This document shows positions 1 to 11,991 of a stretch of 64,000 nt of DNA, piece by piece. Both the position numbers and the translations under genes were made by a program. The notes under the pieces are model-generated. The model was given only the letters and a program-made list of their open reading frames with translations. It was not told the origin of the DNA and did no database searches. The first letter of the stretch is position 1. The number at the start of each line of letters is the position of its first letter. The DNA comes from Carettochelys insculpta. Lineage: Eukaryota; Chordata; Testudines; Carettochelyidae. The DNA lies in the NCBI RefSeq assembly GCF_033958435.1, contig NC_134161.1, forward strand, positions 4,216,001 to 4,280,000, given 5' to 3'.

Positions 1-2025
1 AGACAAACAAAATTAGAAGAGCAAAACTATCCCTTGACTATTTCTGGGATCATTTGATCGGGTTTACATGCTATCTTAGGGGTCCTATTGCAGCTAGCTG
101 AGGATTGTGGTTATTTCTGTATTTCATTTTTGAAGTACTGCTCATCTTCTCTCTGGGCCTTTATTATTTTTATGACAGCCACACCTACGTCATGGATTTG
201 CCATCCTCCCCATTTCAATATCATGAGCTAGGCCTCAAAGATCCTAGGACTGAAATTCTCATTTTGTGTACCAAAAAAGTTTTTTTGTTGTTTTTGGTTC
301 TTTTTTAAGGTTTCTTTTGCTTACGAAGAGGTGAAAAAAATTCTTAATCCTGAGGGACAGAAATGAATTTGAAAAGAAAGCAGGCCATCTTCCCCAAAAG
401 AGGACTCCAGGAGATGGCACTCTGAGAAGCCTGAAATATCTTGAGACTCACCAGACTCATGAGCGTTGGCAGTTTATTCTGCAGGTGGTCCCCTATGCTC
501 CGCTGCAACTGAAGTAAGAATGACTTATTAAAATAGAGACACAGATAAATAGCAATGGGAAAGGCTGTGAATTAATCAAGTGAAAGAATAGCTCCCTTTT
601 CATTCTCTCTTGCATCTCTGATGTTGGTGAAGTTTTTCATTCCTGGGCCGTTCAGGTAAGAGAACTCCAAGGTGAGCATAAGAGAACTGGGCTTCTCTGT
701 GGTGACGTAACTGAAAGGAGTAATCCAGGACCCTGAGGGGCCGTGAGGATAGTTATCACCAGGTTTGGGTTTTTTGTTTTGCTCTCGGACGCCACAGCAG
801 TCAAGCTTTCCCTGAAGAAATTTCCTATTAATGGAACGGCTGGCAAAACAGATAGGCAGGAATTGGAGCCCTCGGCTGCGGCCCGGTGCAAATTGCATCA
901 GATGGCAGCGTGGAGTCACTTAAACAAGATAAGAATTAGTGCGGCGCCCTGATGAACTCCCACTCGGCTGCCAGGCGTTGTGTCAGGGAAAGGGAGTGCA
1001 AAGCCAGGGCTAATTTGATTTCTCGGCTCAGTGAGAGGGCTACAAATCCCCTCCTGGGAAGTGCAGGCAGCTCGGAGCTATTTGCTGTTATTGAATCGGG
1101 ATAATAAAAAGCACGAGCAGTGTTGCTCTGGCTGAGCCAGGGACCAGGCCCCACGCTGCGGATATTGCCCAGGTGGTACGGCCAGCTGGGTATGAGGATG
1201 GGCACGTGCCTGGGTGCAGCTACTGGAAGATGGCTTCAAACAGGAATGAGGCAGCCTGGTGAGGGGAGGGTACATCTAGGAACCATCTGAGCTGGCAGTG
1301 AGGCAAGACTGGTCCCCTCGTTGCCAGCTTCTTCAGAAGCTGGGGACCACACATGCCATGGAGACGGGCTGCCTCCTGGCCCCATGAGGGCACGTTGGCT
1401 GGCAGGAGATGGTTGGTGTGTAGGGAATGCACTACTGACCCTGACACGCTGCTCTGGAGATGAGGGGAGGCTATCAACCTTGGCACCTTGCGCACTGAAT
1501 TCCTGCCACCCTCACGCCCGCCTTACTCCTGCACTCAGCGGGGCTGTCAGTGCAGTAAGCACTCCAAAGGGGCATAGAGCTCAGGCTCTTTCGCTGAAGC
1601 ATGAACAGATCCCAAAGCCACAAGGCTCATTGTGTCACCATTCATGGTGTGGAAATGAGAGCCAGCCATTGGAGGGGAGGGCAAAGCATGTCCCGGCCCC
1701 TGAGTCACTGGCCTTGCTGGAGCATTGATTGCAACATCAGGAATGGCTGAAATGGCCAAGAGCAAGGGCAGCATAGGGGCAAAGGCCAGCAAAGGGCCCT
1801 GACGGTCAGGGAGAAGGTGGCTTAAGGTCTGGGCATAGAGCGTGGGCATGGTGATGGGCCCGGCATGAGGGGAAGCTGAGCTAGAGCTGCGGTAGCAGCA
1901 TAATTAACTCTGAATTTTCTCCCTTGGGGGGTCCGTCTCTTCATTTTTCAAGAGATTTTCCTGTCGTTTCTATCAGCCTTTCTGTTATTGGATGTCTGAT
2001 TAGTGAGGTACATCATAGCCGTGTG

Positions 2026-2027
<2 letters not shown>

Positions 2028-2058
<31 letters not shown>
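2028..2058. repeat. (AC)n microsatellite
   Basis: About 15 uninterrupted AC units, seen directly. Confidence 0.98.
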
Positions 2059-2064
<6 letters not shown>

Positions 2065-2745
2065 GTTGGGGCTGTTATGGGATACCCTCTGTAATGGATG
2101 CGTTTTCATGGGACGTCTGATATAAATTGGCAGCATCTAGATCAGATTTTCTTTGCAAAGTGGTGTAATGGGATTTTATTAGCTCTGTAATCTGCTGCAT
2201 GGTAATTGCTTTTCTGGGAATCAAAGCCCTTGGCATCCAGAAATTTCAAGAGCCTCAAAAAGAGCTGCTTTCTGTCATGGCTTGCCCTGTAACAAAGCCT
2301 GAGTGGTACCTCGCTAGATTTGTTCTTTCTGCAGCGCAGGCAGTGCAAAATTTCCCTAAGCTCCAAGTGCCAAAAGGTATTTTTGAAAATGGACCTTCGG
2401 AAAAGGTTAACTTGGGTAGGTTATCCAGACCTGTGACAGGTTAGCCTGAGCCCCAGAGTCTGAAATAGATAGTGATACAAATAGATGGACTTGAGTAGTG
2501 AAGAACAGGGAAGGAAGCAGCTTTCACGTCCCATGGGAATTTGAGACTTTTGAGAGGCAAGGAGAAAAAATCTGTTTTGAATGAGGACAAACATTTGACA
2601 TCTTGAAATGAACCACAGCTGTGCAGCACAGGTCAGTTGAAATATTTTCTTTCAGTTTTGCCCTTTACAACAGTTATTTCCAACAGTTTGTTTTGGAAAC
2701 CTAGAAGTAGAACTCCAGGCAACAATGCCAAACTCTCCTCTGTCT

Positions 2746-2748
<3 letters not shown>

Positions 2749-2827
<79 letters not shown>
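2749..2827. repeat. (TG)n microsatellite, 79 bp
   Basis: About 39 perfect TG units preceded by a short TCTC stretch. The apparent Cys-Val and Thr-His open frames across it are artefacts. Confidence 0.99.
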
Positions 2828-2830
<3 letters not shown>

Positions 2831-3059
2831 GTGAGAGATTCTTCAAAACTGGGAAGTGTCTGTTTCAAAACTTCTTTCAAATGGAGAATTGTTTTGTCAG
2901 AAAAATCCCAATTCAGCTCCAGCGATAAAACACTTGAATTTCCTTTTAACTATGTCTAACTTTTATTACACAATGCTAGCAACTGAGAGAAATCAGACTC
3001 CAAACTGTAATCAGTGTTCAGAAGCAGCTGTCTATAGTGGTTCCTCATCTAGACGAATA

Positions 3060-3241
3060 GTAACAGAAGTAGTCGTGTTAGTCCGTACACCAACAAAACA
3101 AAGCAGCAGAAATGTAGCACTTTAAAGACTAAAAATATGATTTATTTGGTGACGAGCTCTGAAGTGGGTCTGTCCCACGAAAGCTCATCACTGAATAAAT
3201 AATTCTGTTAGTCTTTAAAGTGCTACATTTCTGCTGCTTTG
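3060..3241 (+). mobile_element. Short palindromic PLE-derived unit
   Basis: Starts with taacagaagtagtcgtgtta, a PLE-unit 5' motif. It has inverted arms: aaagcagcagaaatgtagca near 3099-3118 and the complementary tgctacatttctgctgcttt at 3221-3240. The middle holds gaagtgggtctgtcccacga. Confidence 0.88.
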
Positions 3242-3654
3242 CCTCATCTAGAGGGTTATCCTGTGTCCAGAGAAATTAGACAAACTCAGATGCAAACTGG
3301 AGTAATGGTAACAACAATACAGTCACTCAGAATAAACTTGTGGTTTTAGACTTAGCAAAATGAGGATTTGCCTCAATTGTGGCCCTTTCCCAAAGGTGAC
3401 TTTTCCACCCAGTTTGCAAGTAAATAAATGTATTTAAAAGGGAAGTATCAGTCATTGAACTGAAGATTCCCTCCCTGATCCCAGACAGCTTGTCATTGCT
3501 AAATGAGTGATCGTGTCCGGGCTTTTGCCTGGCTGCCTTGGAGCTGTACAGAACCTGATGGAGTCTCTGTCTAAGGACCTCATGAAAACCTCCTCAGCAG
3601 GGTGTATTCCCTGGGTCAGTTAAATCTGTAACGTTAGCTCATAGGGGAGTTCAT

Positions 3655-4818
3655 GAAATCATCTTCTCTCTCCCATGACTTCAGCAAGGCTTTTGAAACA
3701 GTCTCCCACAACATTCTTGTCCATAAGTTAAGGAAATATGGATTGGATCCTTGGACTATAAGATGGACAGAAAGCTGGCTTGATGGTCAGGCCCAACGGG
3801 TAGTAGTCAATGGCTCAATATCTGGATGGCGGTCTGTTTCAAGCGGAGTGCCGTAAGGCTCAGTTCTGGGGACGGTGTTATTCAACACCTTTATTAATGA
3901 CCTGGATGAGGGACTGGATTGCACCCTCAGCAAGTATGCGGATGACACAAAACTAGGGGGAGAGGTAGATTCGTTGGAGCGTAGAGAGAGAATCCAGATG
4001 GACCTGGATAAATTGGAGGACTGGGCCAAAAGAAATCTGATGCGGTTCAATAAGAAGAAGTGTAGAGTCCTGCACCTGGGGCGGAAAAATCCCAAGCATT
4101 GTGACAGGCTGGGGACCGACTGGCTCAGCAGCAGTACGATGGAAAGGGACCTAGGGGTTATGGTGCATGAAAGGCTGGATATGAGAAAACAGTGTGCCCT
4201 TGTAGCCAAGAAGGCTAACGGCATACTAGGGTGCATTAGGAGGAGCATTTTGAGCAGATCTAGAGAAGTAATTATTCCTCTTTATTCGGCTCTGGTGAGG
4301 CCACATCTGGAATAGTGTGTCCAGTTTTGGGCCTCCTAGTATAAAAAGGATGTGGATTTGCTGGAGCAGGTTCAGCGAAGGGCAACAAAAATGATGAAGG
4401 GTCTGGAGCACAAGACCTATGAGGATGGGCTGAGCAATTTGGGCTTGTTTAGTTTCCAGAAGAGAAGACTTAGAGGTGATTTAATAGCAGCCTTCTACTT
4501 CCTGAAGGGGAGCTCTAAAAAGGAGGGTGAGAAACTGTTCTCAGTGGTGTCAGATGGCAGAACAAGGAGTAATGGTCTGAAGTTGAAGAGGGAGAGGTGT
4601 AGGTTAAATATTAGGAAAAACTACTTCATCAGGCGGGTGGTGAAGCATTGGAATGCGTTGCATAGAGAGGTGGTGGATTCTCCATCCCTTGAGGTTTTTA
4701 AGTCCCGGCTGGACAAGGTCCTGGCTGGGATGACTTAGTGGGGGTTGATCCTGCTTGAAGCAGGGGACTGGACTAGATGACCTCCTGAGGTCCCTTCCAG
4801 CCCTGTGATTCTGTGATC
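3655..4818 (+). mobile_element. CR1 LINE relic (C-terminal reverse transcriptase and 3' UTR)
   Basis: 5'-truncated non-LTR retrotransposon. A single reading frame encodes the RT palm and thumb, including DFSKAFETVSHNIL, the catalytic YADDT box (3934-3948), DLGVMVHERLDM and the terminal DKVLAGMT at 4735. Three nonsense changes break it, at 3854-3856 (expected Gln), 4313-4315 (expected Tyr) and 4337-4339 (expected Gln), but there is no frameshift. The 3' UTR is typical CR1 (gaggtcccttccagccctg) and ends in gattctgtgat repeats at 4808-4818. Confidence 0.95.
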
Positions 4819-5046
4819 CTGTTTTGAGGCTGTTCTAAGCTTTTCTTTTTCCCGATCCTGCGGAGTTTTTCTCCTTGGCTGTCCAGTGTGAGGATCAGAA
4901 ACAGACTCAACATTTCTTACTGAGGCAAAGGAAACTATGGTTTCTCCCACCCACAGCTGTGCCCAGTCCGGCAGGCATCAAAGCACAACTGGCTTGGGTG
5001 TCACTGCTGGGGATACAGTTCCCAAAGGCCAAGTTTGCTTCTGCAA

Positions 5047-5233
5047 CAGTGTTTGCTGTAAGCTGAACTTTTGGGTGGCCCACCTTGGAGAGATTCAAAT
5101 GCCATCCAGCTGACTAACAGAGTACCCATTGCCGGCAGCATGCGTTTCTATTGGTGGTGCCCATCTGCTCATGCCTTGGTGCACATAACAAAATTTATTC
5201 TGCCCATGGATAAAAAAATTAGAGTGAATGTTG
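5047..5233 (+). mobile_element. hAT-like MITE (family A)
   Basis: Terminal cagtgtttgctgtaagctg and attagagtgaatgttg, an internal gattcaaatgccatccagct, and gtgcacataacaaaatttat. Two more copies lie at 16391 and 26488. The flanks no longer show a clear duplication. Confidence 0.75.
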
Positions 5234-6758
5234 CTCTTACTTATGGAACTGCAGCAGACAGAGCCAGCGGGGGGTCTCTGGCTGCAAGTGGAGACAGAAC
5301 AGAATCTCACCTAGTGCAAGAGGCCTTTACACATAGTTCTGTGCAAAGGCCTCAGGGAAAAAAACAAGGGTGCCACATAAGTGCAGACTGCAGAGCATAG
5401 AAATAAACTTGGTATTTCCCAAGTGGCAGAGCCAGCGTCCCTACATATTACCTGCTGCCCCCCTCCAGTGCTCCGCATTTATGGGGGCCCAAATGAAGAC
5501 CCCTTTAAGAAGCACCCCTTTCAGGTGCCTGCACAGTAACCCTTCACATTACCCTCTTCCTAGCCGATTGCTAGGTCCATCTTGAATATGGCAAAACCTC
5601 AGCCTAGAGGGCTTTTGGCCAACAACACACCTTAGATTTAAAATGGCAATGGCCCTGCCGAAGGAATAGAGCAGCCTCCCTGTCTCCCAGAAGGTGGGAC
5701 TGCGTCGTAGGGGGAGAGCTAGGAGCTAGGAAGGCCAGGAGAAAGAGAGCTTTAAAAATGAAGCAGTTGTCCGTAAATTGCAGCACACTGAGCCATTTCT
5801 TCTTTCCATGGAGACAGCTCCCTATAAAAGCTAATAGGTTTTTGAAGGATATCGGGCACGGGAGGATCTGTTGCACTGTGAGGCCTTTAATTTAGCGCAG
5901 GGAGCTGGCTGGCGTTTGCACAGGGCAGAGGGAAATGTCAGGGCTCCAACTCTCCTGTGGCCTGCAGTTGCACAAATTGCCTGATCTAGATGCTTGGGGC
6001 TCCTGAAGTCGATCAATACCAGGCAAGGGGAGCTGAGCTCAGCCGGCAGGCTGAAGCTGCTGTAGTGGCAATGCGCTACTCTGCCCCATCCTGCTTGGAA
6101 CCTAGGATGGTAGGACATGGGCACCTGTCTCAGGTGATGCCTCACGTGGAGAGGAGCAGCCTCTACCATAAGGGTGTCACTTGTGGGGAAAATGCAGCCA
6201 GGGGACTCTGCTTTCCCCATGAGGATGGATGAACTGCAGAACTCAGTGAAATGTCACAGACGCCATCGGCTTCTGCCTGGGGCTCAGGAGAAGCACAAAC
6301 CAGGGGCTTTACAGACCCTGCGGGGATGACTCCTGCTGGGGGCAGGCAGCCCAGCCTGGGACTGAAGTCTGTCTGAACTTCCTCAGGTAACGATTCACGC
6401 TGCAGCGACAGCACACAGCAGCCAGCATCTGCCGGGCAGGGGCGTTTCCCTCTGTGCCATGGGAGATGTGTCGGGAGCCAGTTTGGAGGGAGCATCAGTT
6501 TGGCTCTGATGCTGGTGTTCCCAGTTCCCTTGCTTCTGAGAAGAGGGACTTGGGGGTCCAGAGATCTACATGCTGGTCAGTGCTGCCCCCCTCGAGAGCA
6601 CTGGCCAGGGATGCTCCCTCCAAACTGTCTCATGAAACATCTCCAATGGCACAGAGGGAAATGCCCCTGCCTGGCAGATGCTGGCTGCTCCCCTTGGTGG
6701 ACGTGCAGGGGGCGTAAGGCATGGCGGAAGCTTGACTGACAGGTGTCAGAAAGATGGT

Positions 6759-6848
6759 CCTGTTCTGATGAAGCAGGTCTTTGCCCACCAAAGCTTATGC
6801 TCCAAAATATCTGTTGTCTATAAGGTGCCACAGGACTTCTTGTTGTTC
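6759..6848 (+). mobile_element. PLE-derived 3' fragment
   Basis: cctgttctgatgaagcaggt, then ttgcccaccaaagcttatgc and aaggtgccacaggacttctt. Only the 3' half of the palindromic unit is present. Confidence 0.85.
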
Positions 6849-9800
6849 TCGACTGACAGGCTTCTGCTTACCCGATGCACTGGCCTAATTGCCAGCATTG
6901 CAGTTTCTTAGTCTTCCAAATGCACGTGCTGCTTTCCTGGCTAAGTTGGGTTTATAATTGCTGAAACCGGTCCCACCATCATGATAACACAGCCCCTCTG
7001 ACTGCCTGACTCAGCTCTGCAGTCCACACTGCAAACCCTGGTGCTTCCAGCAGACGCTTTCCAGACACTAGGACCTAGGCTTGCAGGAGGCCTGCCTTTG
7101 CCCTCTCGAGGCTGCTCCCTGGGCTCTTTTGGGCGCTGATTCCGTGCTTGCCCATGGAGCCTGCCACTGGACCTCCCTCCCTGGCACAAAGGGCCCACAA
7201 TCAGCAGCTGGGACAGCAGCTGGCAGACAGCCTCTTACCCGACTCAGCCCTGGTGCAGAACAAAGACACGCTCAGCCCAGCATGTGCACAAGCCTGAGCG
7301 CCTTCTCGGTGCCTCCTGGCATCTGGAATGTTCTCTCAACACTTCTCGGTCTCCTCTAAAATCTCAGCCAGAAGCACCTTCCTGTCCCCTTGGTTCACTG
7401 CATCTCAGCCTCTCCTTTCCCTTGCCACTGTTCCTCTGTGTGGTTGGGGATGCAGCTCCTGTAGGCTCTTCGTGAAATGAAGTATCATGTCACTGATGAA
7501 GCTGGAGGAGAAACTAAAGTGGCAAGCGCTGTGGTTCTTGTGCAGGGTTTACAGAATGCTCTGTCTGTCTCGCCCCGGCCCATGCAGCCCCGGGTAAGAC
7601 TGCTGTGATTCAGCTTTATGGCCCTGCCAAATGGAGCACAGACGTAAGTACATCACCTCCCTGATCTGCTCGGTGGAGGCTGGGAGCTGATTTTCAGTGT
7701 GAGGCTGAGCTGGGAGCTCACTTACGCATTTCACTAATGAAATCGCTGTCATGGGTCATTTCCAATACTGATGGTTTTGCTCTGTGCTAGGATCTTGGCT
7801 ATCTCAAATGCCTTGGTGCTACATTGTCTTACTAATTATGAACACATAAATGTCTGCTTAGGTAAATAATTCACACTAAATAGAGGTGGACTCGTAGAAG
7901 AGTGGCTTAAATGGCTCCAGTCATGTACTCGGTGGTGGGAAAGCCAGAGCGCTGTCTGTATTCACATGTACCAGCCAAAGCAATGTGAAGCATGGGGCTC
8001 CGTTCTGTCAGATAACGTGTGGCTTCTGTGCCTGCAGGATCCTGAGCAATAACACTCCCAACAGGGCAGTTCGGTGTTCGTGACTACACCATTCTTGAAG
8101 CCTCTGCTGTGAGGGTTGGGCCCCAGTTGGTGCCAGCTGGTGATTTGGGCACCTACCTCCTTGCTCAGGCACCATGGGACTCATTTTATGTCAGTCGCCA
8201 GTCATAAAGAACGAGCTTTGGTCAATACCTGGGAGGGCCTGATGAGAAAAGGTACCATCTCCCGGCACCAAGTTCCTGAGCCTCCGAACCCCCCACGTCA
8301 AGTATGGTAAAGCAGCAGCTTTCACCTGGTGTGCCGTGAGAAATGTCCGCGTGTGCCATGAAATGTCATCCATTTCCCCTCACCCTAGCTCTTTGCAGAC
8401 CCTCTACAGGCGGGGAACTGACAACCCTGCACCTACCGAGGCTCAGGCAGCAAGGCTGCCTGGGTCTCATCTCACGTGGGGTTTGTCAATGTCTCCTTGC
8501 AGCGGATTTGGCAAGGGAGGAGGAAGGATGGGCAGAGTAGACGGCAAATTGTTTTAGCCACCTGAGCACGTGCCCTGGGGGACCAGGAGGGATTGTACTC
8601 TGCCAGCTAGCCCAAGTTGCTGCCCTTGCTGCACATCTGCGGACCTGTGCTGGGAGGCGTGCTCCTAATTGCAGTGAAGACACAGCCACAGCGGCCCTTC
8701 ACTAAGGGCCAGATGTAGATGCCCTTGAAGAGTTTCTATACAGCCTTGTCCTGTGAGATGCCTCATTGAGTTACTTGTGGTGAGCCCATCGCACTCCATT
8801 GAGCTGGGAGCCTTTAGATGCCTGGGGTACCAGTGGGAAATGGCTGCGGCAACTGTTCAATGACCAAGGGATGAGAGATGGTGGGCTTGGAGATGGCACT
8901 GGGGGCAAAAGAATGTTTTCTTTCCTTACGGAGGGGAGTGTTCCAAATCCCAGGGATTCTCGACTGCTCATAAGGTTGATTCTCAGTGGCGCTTCTGGGG
9001 CTTGAGACAACAATTTCAAACTGGCACCACAACATTTAAAAAAGCTGGGTTTTTTTCTGTTTAACGCATTCAGAAATGAATACTTTTCCATGAACAAAAT
9101 CACCTGGAACGGTCGTTTCAAAACAGAGGCGTGCTTAGCTTCCATCCCAGCACTGCAGTGTGGAGAAGCAGACAGAGAAAGTGACTGTCAGCACTGGTGG
9201 AAGTTCCCACTGTTCGCGTTTCTTTGTTTGGACAATCACCATATACAGGCTGCCAAGTAATTTGGTTTTGATAGGACATTCACTTTTAATATTCTAAACT
9301 ATGGCAAAGCAATGCATCTCTTAGCAGCATGAGCTCTCTAGGCAGATGGTGCTCCTCATAGTTCAGAAGCTTGATTTCAACCGAAAATGAACTAATCATG
9401 CATATTTTCTGTTGCACAAACGACATTCGCATAAGGGAAGATCATTTCAACAGTCTTTGATCTGGCCCAGCCAAGGCAGCGAGGGTTTCACAGGAGCTGT
9501 TCACTGCACCCAAATAAGCTGGTTTCTCCTTGCGGATACACATCTCAAGTGAGCATCTTTTGCCTTCTAGGCAAACATGTTTGACGGTAATAATGATGGC
9601 CAAATGCGAGCAAAATCTTCTACTGGAGACGAGGAGGTGAGCTGATCGGTCTCTTCCAGCCAGGATTCTCGGTGGCTTTATGAGGGAGTGTGTTTGTGAC
9701 AAGGACAATGGTTCCAAATCTATATCAGCAGTGCTTTGAAAACTGCTCCAAGCTGTTCTAAAACTAAACAGGGGCAGTACCTACCCTGCTGTGGCTAGCA

Positions 9801-10221
9801 TCACCATGGGAAGGAAGGGTGGGACTTTTTCACCACTTTAATATCTTTCACTGGTTAATTAGCAGCAGCACAAAATTCTGGGCTGCTTGCAGTGGACAGT
9901 TATAAGTGTGCTACTGTAAAAAAAGAAATGCTGTGAAGGGGTGTCGGATGTACCTGGCTTTGGCATAAGAGGGTTTCTTCCCTGTGACTTCTGTTTAGTC
10001 TCTGATAAATGATTGCTCGATCAGCTTGTGGTTGGGTGATATTCATGGAAGCAGGGAAAATGTCACTTTAAGTGGAGTAACTTTTGCAATGCCATTTGTT
10101 AGCATTTCAAGCTCTTTAACCACAAGCCTTGAATGCCAATGTAGACATGTGTGAGGTCTTTCTGCAAACTGAAATGGACCTGCACAGGTTAAAGGAGGGA
10201 AAAGAGAAACTGAACTAATTA

Positions 10222-11094
10222 AAACAAAAAGCAGTCAAGTAGCACTTTAAAAACTAGCCAAAGAGTTTATTAGGTGAGCTTTCGTGGGACAGACCCACTT
10301 CTTCAGACCATATCCAGACCAGAACAGACTCAATATTTAAGACACAGAGAACCAAAAACAGTAAGCAAGGAGGACAAATCAGAAAAAGATAATCAAGGTG
10401 AGCAAATCAGAGAGTGGAGGGGTGGGGCGGAAGATCAAGAATTAGATTGAGTTAAGTATGCAGACGAGCCCCTATAGTGACTCAGAAAGTTCACATCCCG
10501 ATTTAAACCATGTGTTAATGTTCCAAATTTGAATATAAATGTCAATTCCTCTGTCTCCCTTTCGACAAAGGAGCAATAATTTCTTTTCAGTAACACACAT
10601 ACCTTGAGGTCATTGACAGAATGGCCCATTCCATTAAAATGTTGACTAACTGGTTTGTGGATCTGGAGTGTTTTAATGTCTGTTTTGTGCCCGTTGACCC
10701 TTTGTCTAAGGGAGTTAGAAGTCTGTCCAATATACAAAGCATCTGGGCATTGTTGGCACATGATGGCATATATGATGTTAGTAGAGGAGCATGAGAAAGT
10801 GCCTGTGATTCTGTGAGTAACCTGGTTAGGTCCAGTGATGGTATTTCCAGAGACGATATGTGGACAAAGCTGGCAGCGGGCTTTGTTGCAGGGAAAGGTT
10901 CCAGGACTGGTGTTCCTGGGGTATAGACTGTGGCTGTTAGTACGGATCCTCATGAGGCTGGGAGGTTGTCTGTAGGAGAGAACAGGCATGTCACCCAGGG
11001 CCTTCTGGAGTGTAGCATCCTGATTAAGAACAGGTTGTAGGTCTTTAATAATTCGTTGCAGTGGTCTGAGTTGGGGGCTGTAAGTGATGACCAG
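10222..11094 (-). mobile_element. Penelope-like element, 5'-truncated, with target-site duplication
   Basis: Minus-strand retroelement 3' part. An open frame enters at the 5' truncation (11094) and is followed by a 3' UTR to about 10222. A perfect 11-bp direct repeat, tgaactaatta, flanks it at 10211-10221 and 11095-11105. The 3' UTR shares words with the short palindromic units elsewhere in the window (tctgaagaagtgggtctgtc, cccacgaaagctca, ttaaagtgctac). The perfect TSD and open frame suggest a young insertion. Confidence 0.9.
10435..11094 (-). CDS. PLE GIY-YIG endonuclease domain (partial ORF, no native start)
   Basis: About 219 codons open from the truncation point at 11094 to the stop at 10435-10437. 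The first ATG is at 10989, but the frame continues upstream to the element boundary. It shows a Cys cluster (CNKARCQLC, then CQQC) followed by ALYIGQTSNSLRQRVNGHK, the YIG half of a GIY-YIG nuclease fold with conserved Arg and His, and a distal ERETEEL. This is the C-terminal endonuclease of Penelope-like elements, which nicks target DNA for reverse transcription. The RT domain is absent because of truncation, so this copy cannot be autonomous. Confidence 0.88.
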   Translation of the reverse strand: MVITYSPQLRPLQRIIKDLQPVLNQDATLQKALGDMPVLSYRQPPSLMRIRTNSHSLYPRNTSPGTFPCNKARCQLCPHIVSGNTITGPNQVTHRITGTFSCSSTNIIYAIMCQQCPDALYIGQTSNSLRQRVNGHKTDIKTLQIHKPVSQHFNGMGHSVNDLKVCVLLKRNYCSFVERETEELTFIFKFGTLTHGLNRDVNFLSHYRGSSAYLTQSNS

Positions 11095-11105
11095 TGAACT
11101 AATTA

Positions 11106-11991
11106 GTGGAGGAATGGCTCATTACAACCAGCCAGAGCATTGTTTGCACTAGGGAAAATGCTTTACTATCTGCATTGTGCTGTACACTGAGGTGCTAGCT
11201 CAACAACAGAGGCCAGCAACATGGCAGGCTGGTTGTGCATTGGGTTCTAGGAAGGGACGAGCACTGAGGGGTGAAGCCTCCTTTTCCTGGCCTTGAATTC
11301 AAAGGAAGTTTACAGGCGTATTTGGCCCGCCTTTAAATCATGCAGCAGAGAGGTTTAAGTGACTTGCCAAAGGCCACTCAGTGGTAGAGCTGGCAATACT
11401 ATCTGGGAATCCTGACTCCTTGTTCCCCTGGTGCCAATTCCTGATAGAAATGCCTTTGCTTAAGTACTTGGCTGACTACTGGTGGACTTGAGCATGTACT
11501 GGATGCAAAGCGCATCTTGATGTGTGTGGTCGAATCTGTGCGTACGAGCTGTGGGTTCATCAAGTCTCTTGTCCCTGTCCAAAGCATCAGTCACCACTAA
11601 GGGGCACTGTTTGTACAGATGCCAAAAGCAGGCTGAGGTCCTGTGAGGGAGAAAGGACTGGGAAGCTCTAGGTATGACTGAGAGTTCTCTCTGGCTGCAT
11701 CCTGCCTGCCCCTCTTGCTGGACAGCAGAGCTGGAATATCTCCCCCTGCTCTCCAGGAGCAGCAAAAACTCCGGAGGCCTGTGTGAGCACTCCCTGGGGA
11801 AGCACATCCCAGCTGAAATTAGGGGAGGTCAAGAGAGAGGTTGTCCCCGCTGGTGGAAGGGGCTAGGGGGGTGTGATTCAAAACCTGTCTGGTGTTCATG
11901 TCCTTCATAGCAGGGGGAAGCATTTCCTGGGCACTAGGAGGTCAGCACTAGCATTGTGCTCAGGAGTGGAGAGAGAGAGCCTCCACTGCCA
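11106..11991. other. HTR3B 3' UTR and flank
   Basis: Downstream of the TAA at 11992-11994 on the minus strand. No unambiguous AATAAA could be tied to the gene before the PLE insertion, so the transcript end is undefined. Confidence 0.5.

Larger units (their letters stand above)
1..3059. other. Intergenic, 3' side of HTR3B (left edge)
   Basis: No exon recognised on either strand. Holds the (AC)n and (TG)n microsatellites. 660-1110 is moderately GC-rich, unique-looking sequence without a repeat signature; nothing more can be supported. Confidence 0.6.
4819..10210. other. Intergenic, 3' side of HTR3B
   Basis: Contains the hAT-like MITE (5047-5233) and a PLE half-unit (6759-6848). The rest shows short scattered open frames without recognisable domains, and none resembles an HTR3A exon. 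Confidence 0.6.

Noticed and set aside
2637..2846. Poly Cys-Val and Thr-His open frames
   Set aside because: Translation of the TG microsatellite.
1..11991. Search for HTR3A exons
   Set aside because: No segment resembling the conserved TM1-TM2 exon (RRRPLFYVVSLL) or Cys loop was found on either strand.
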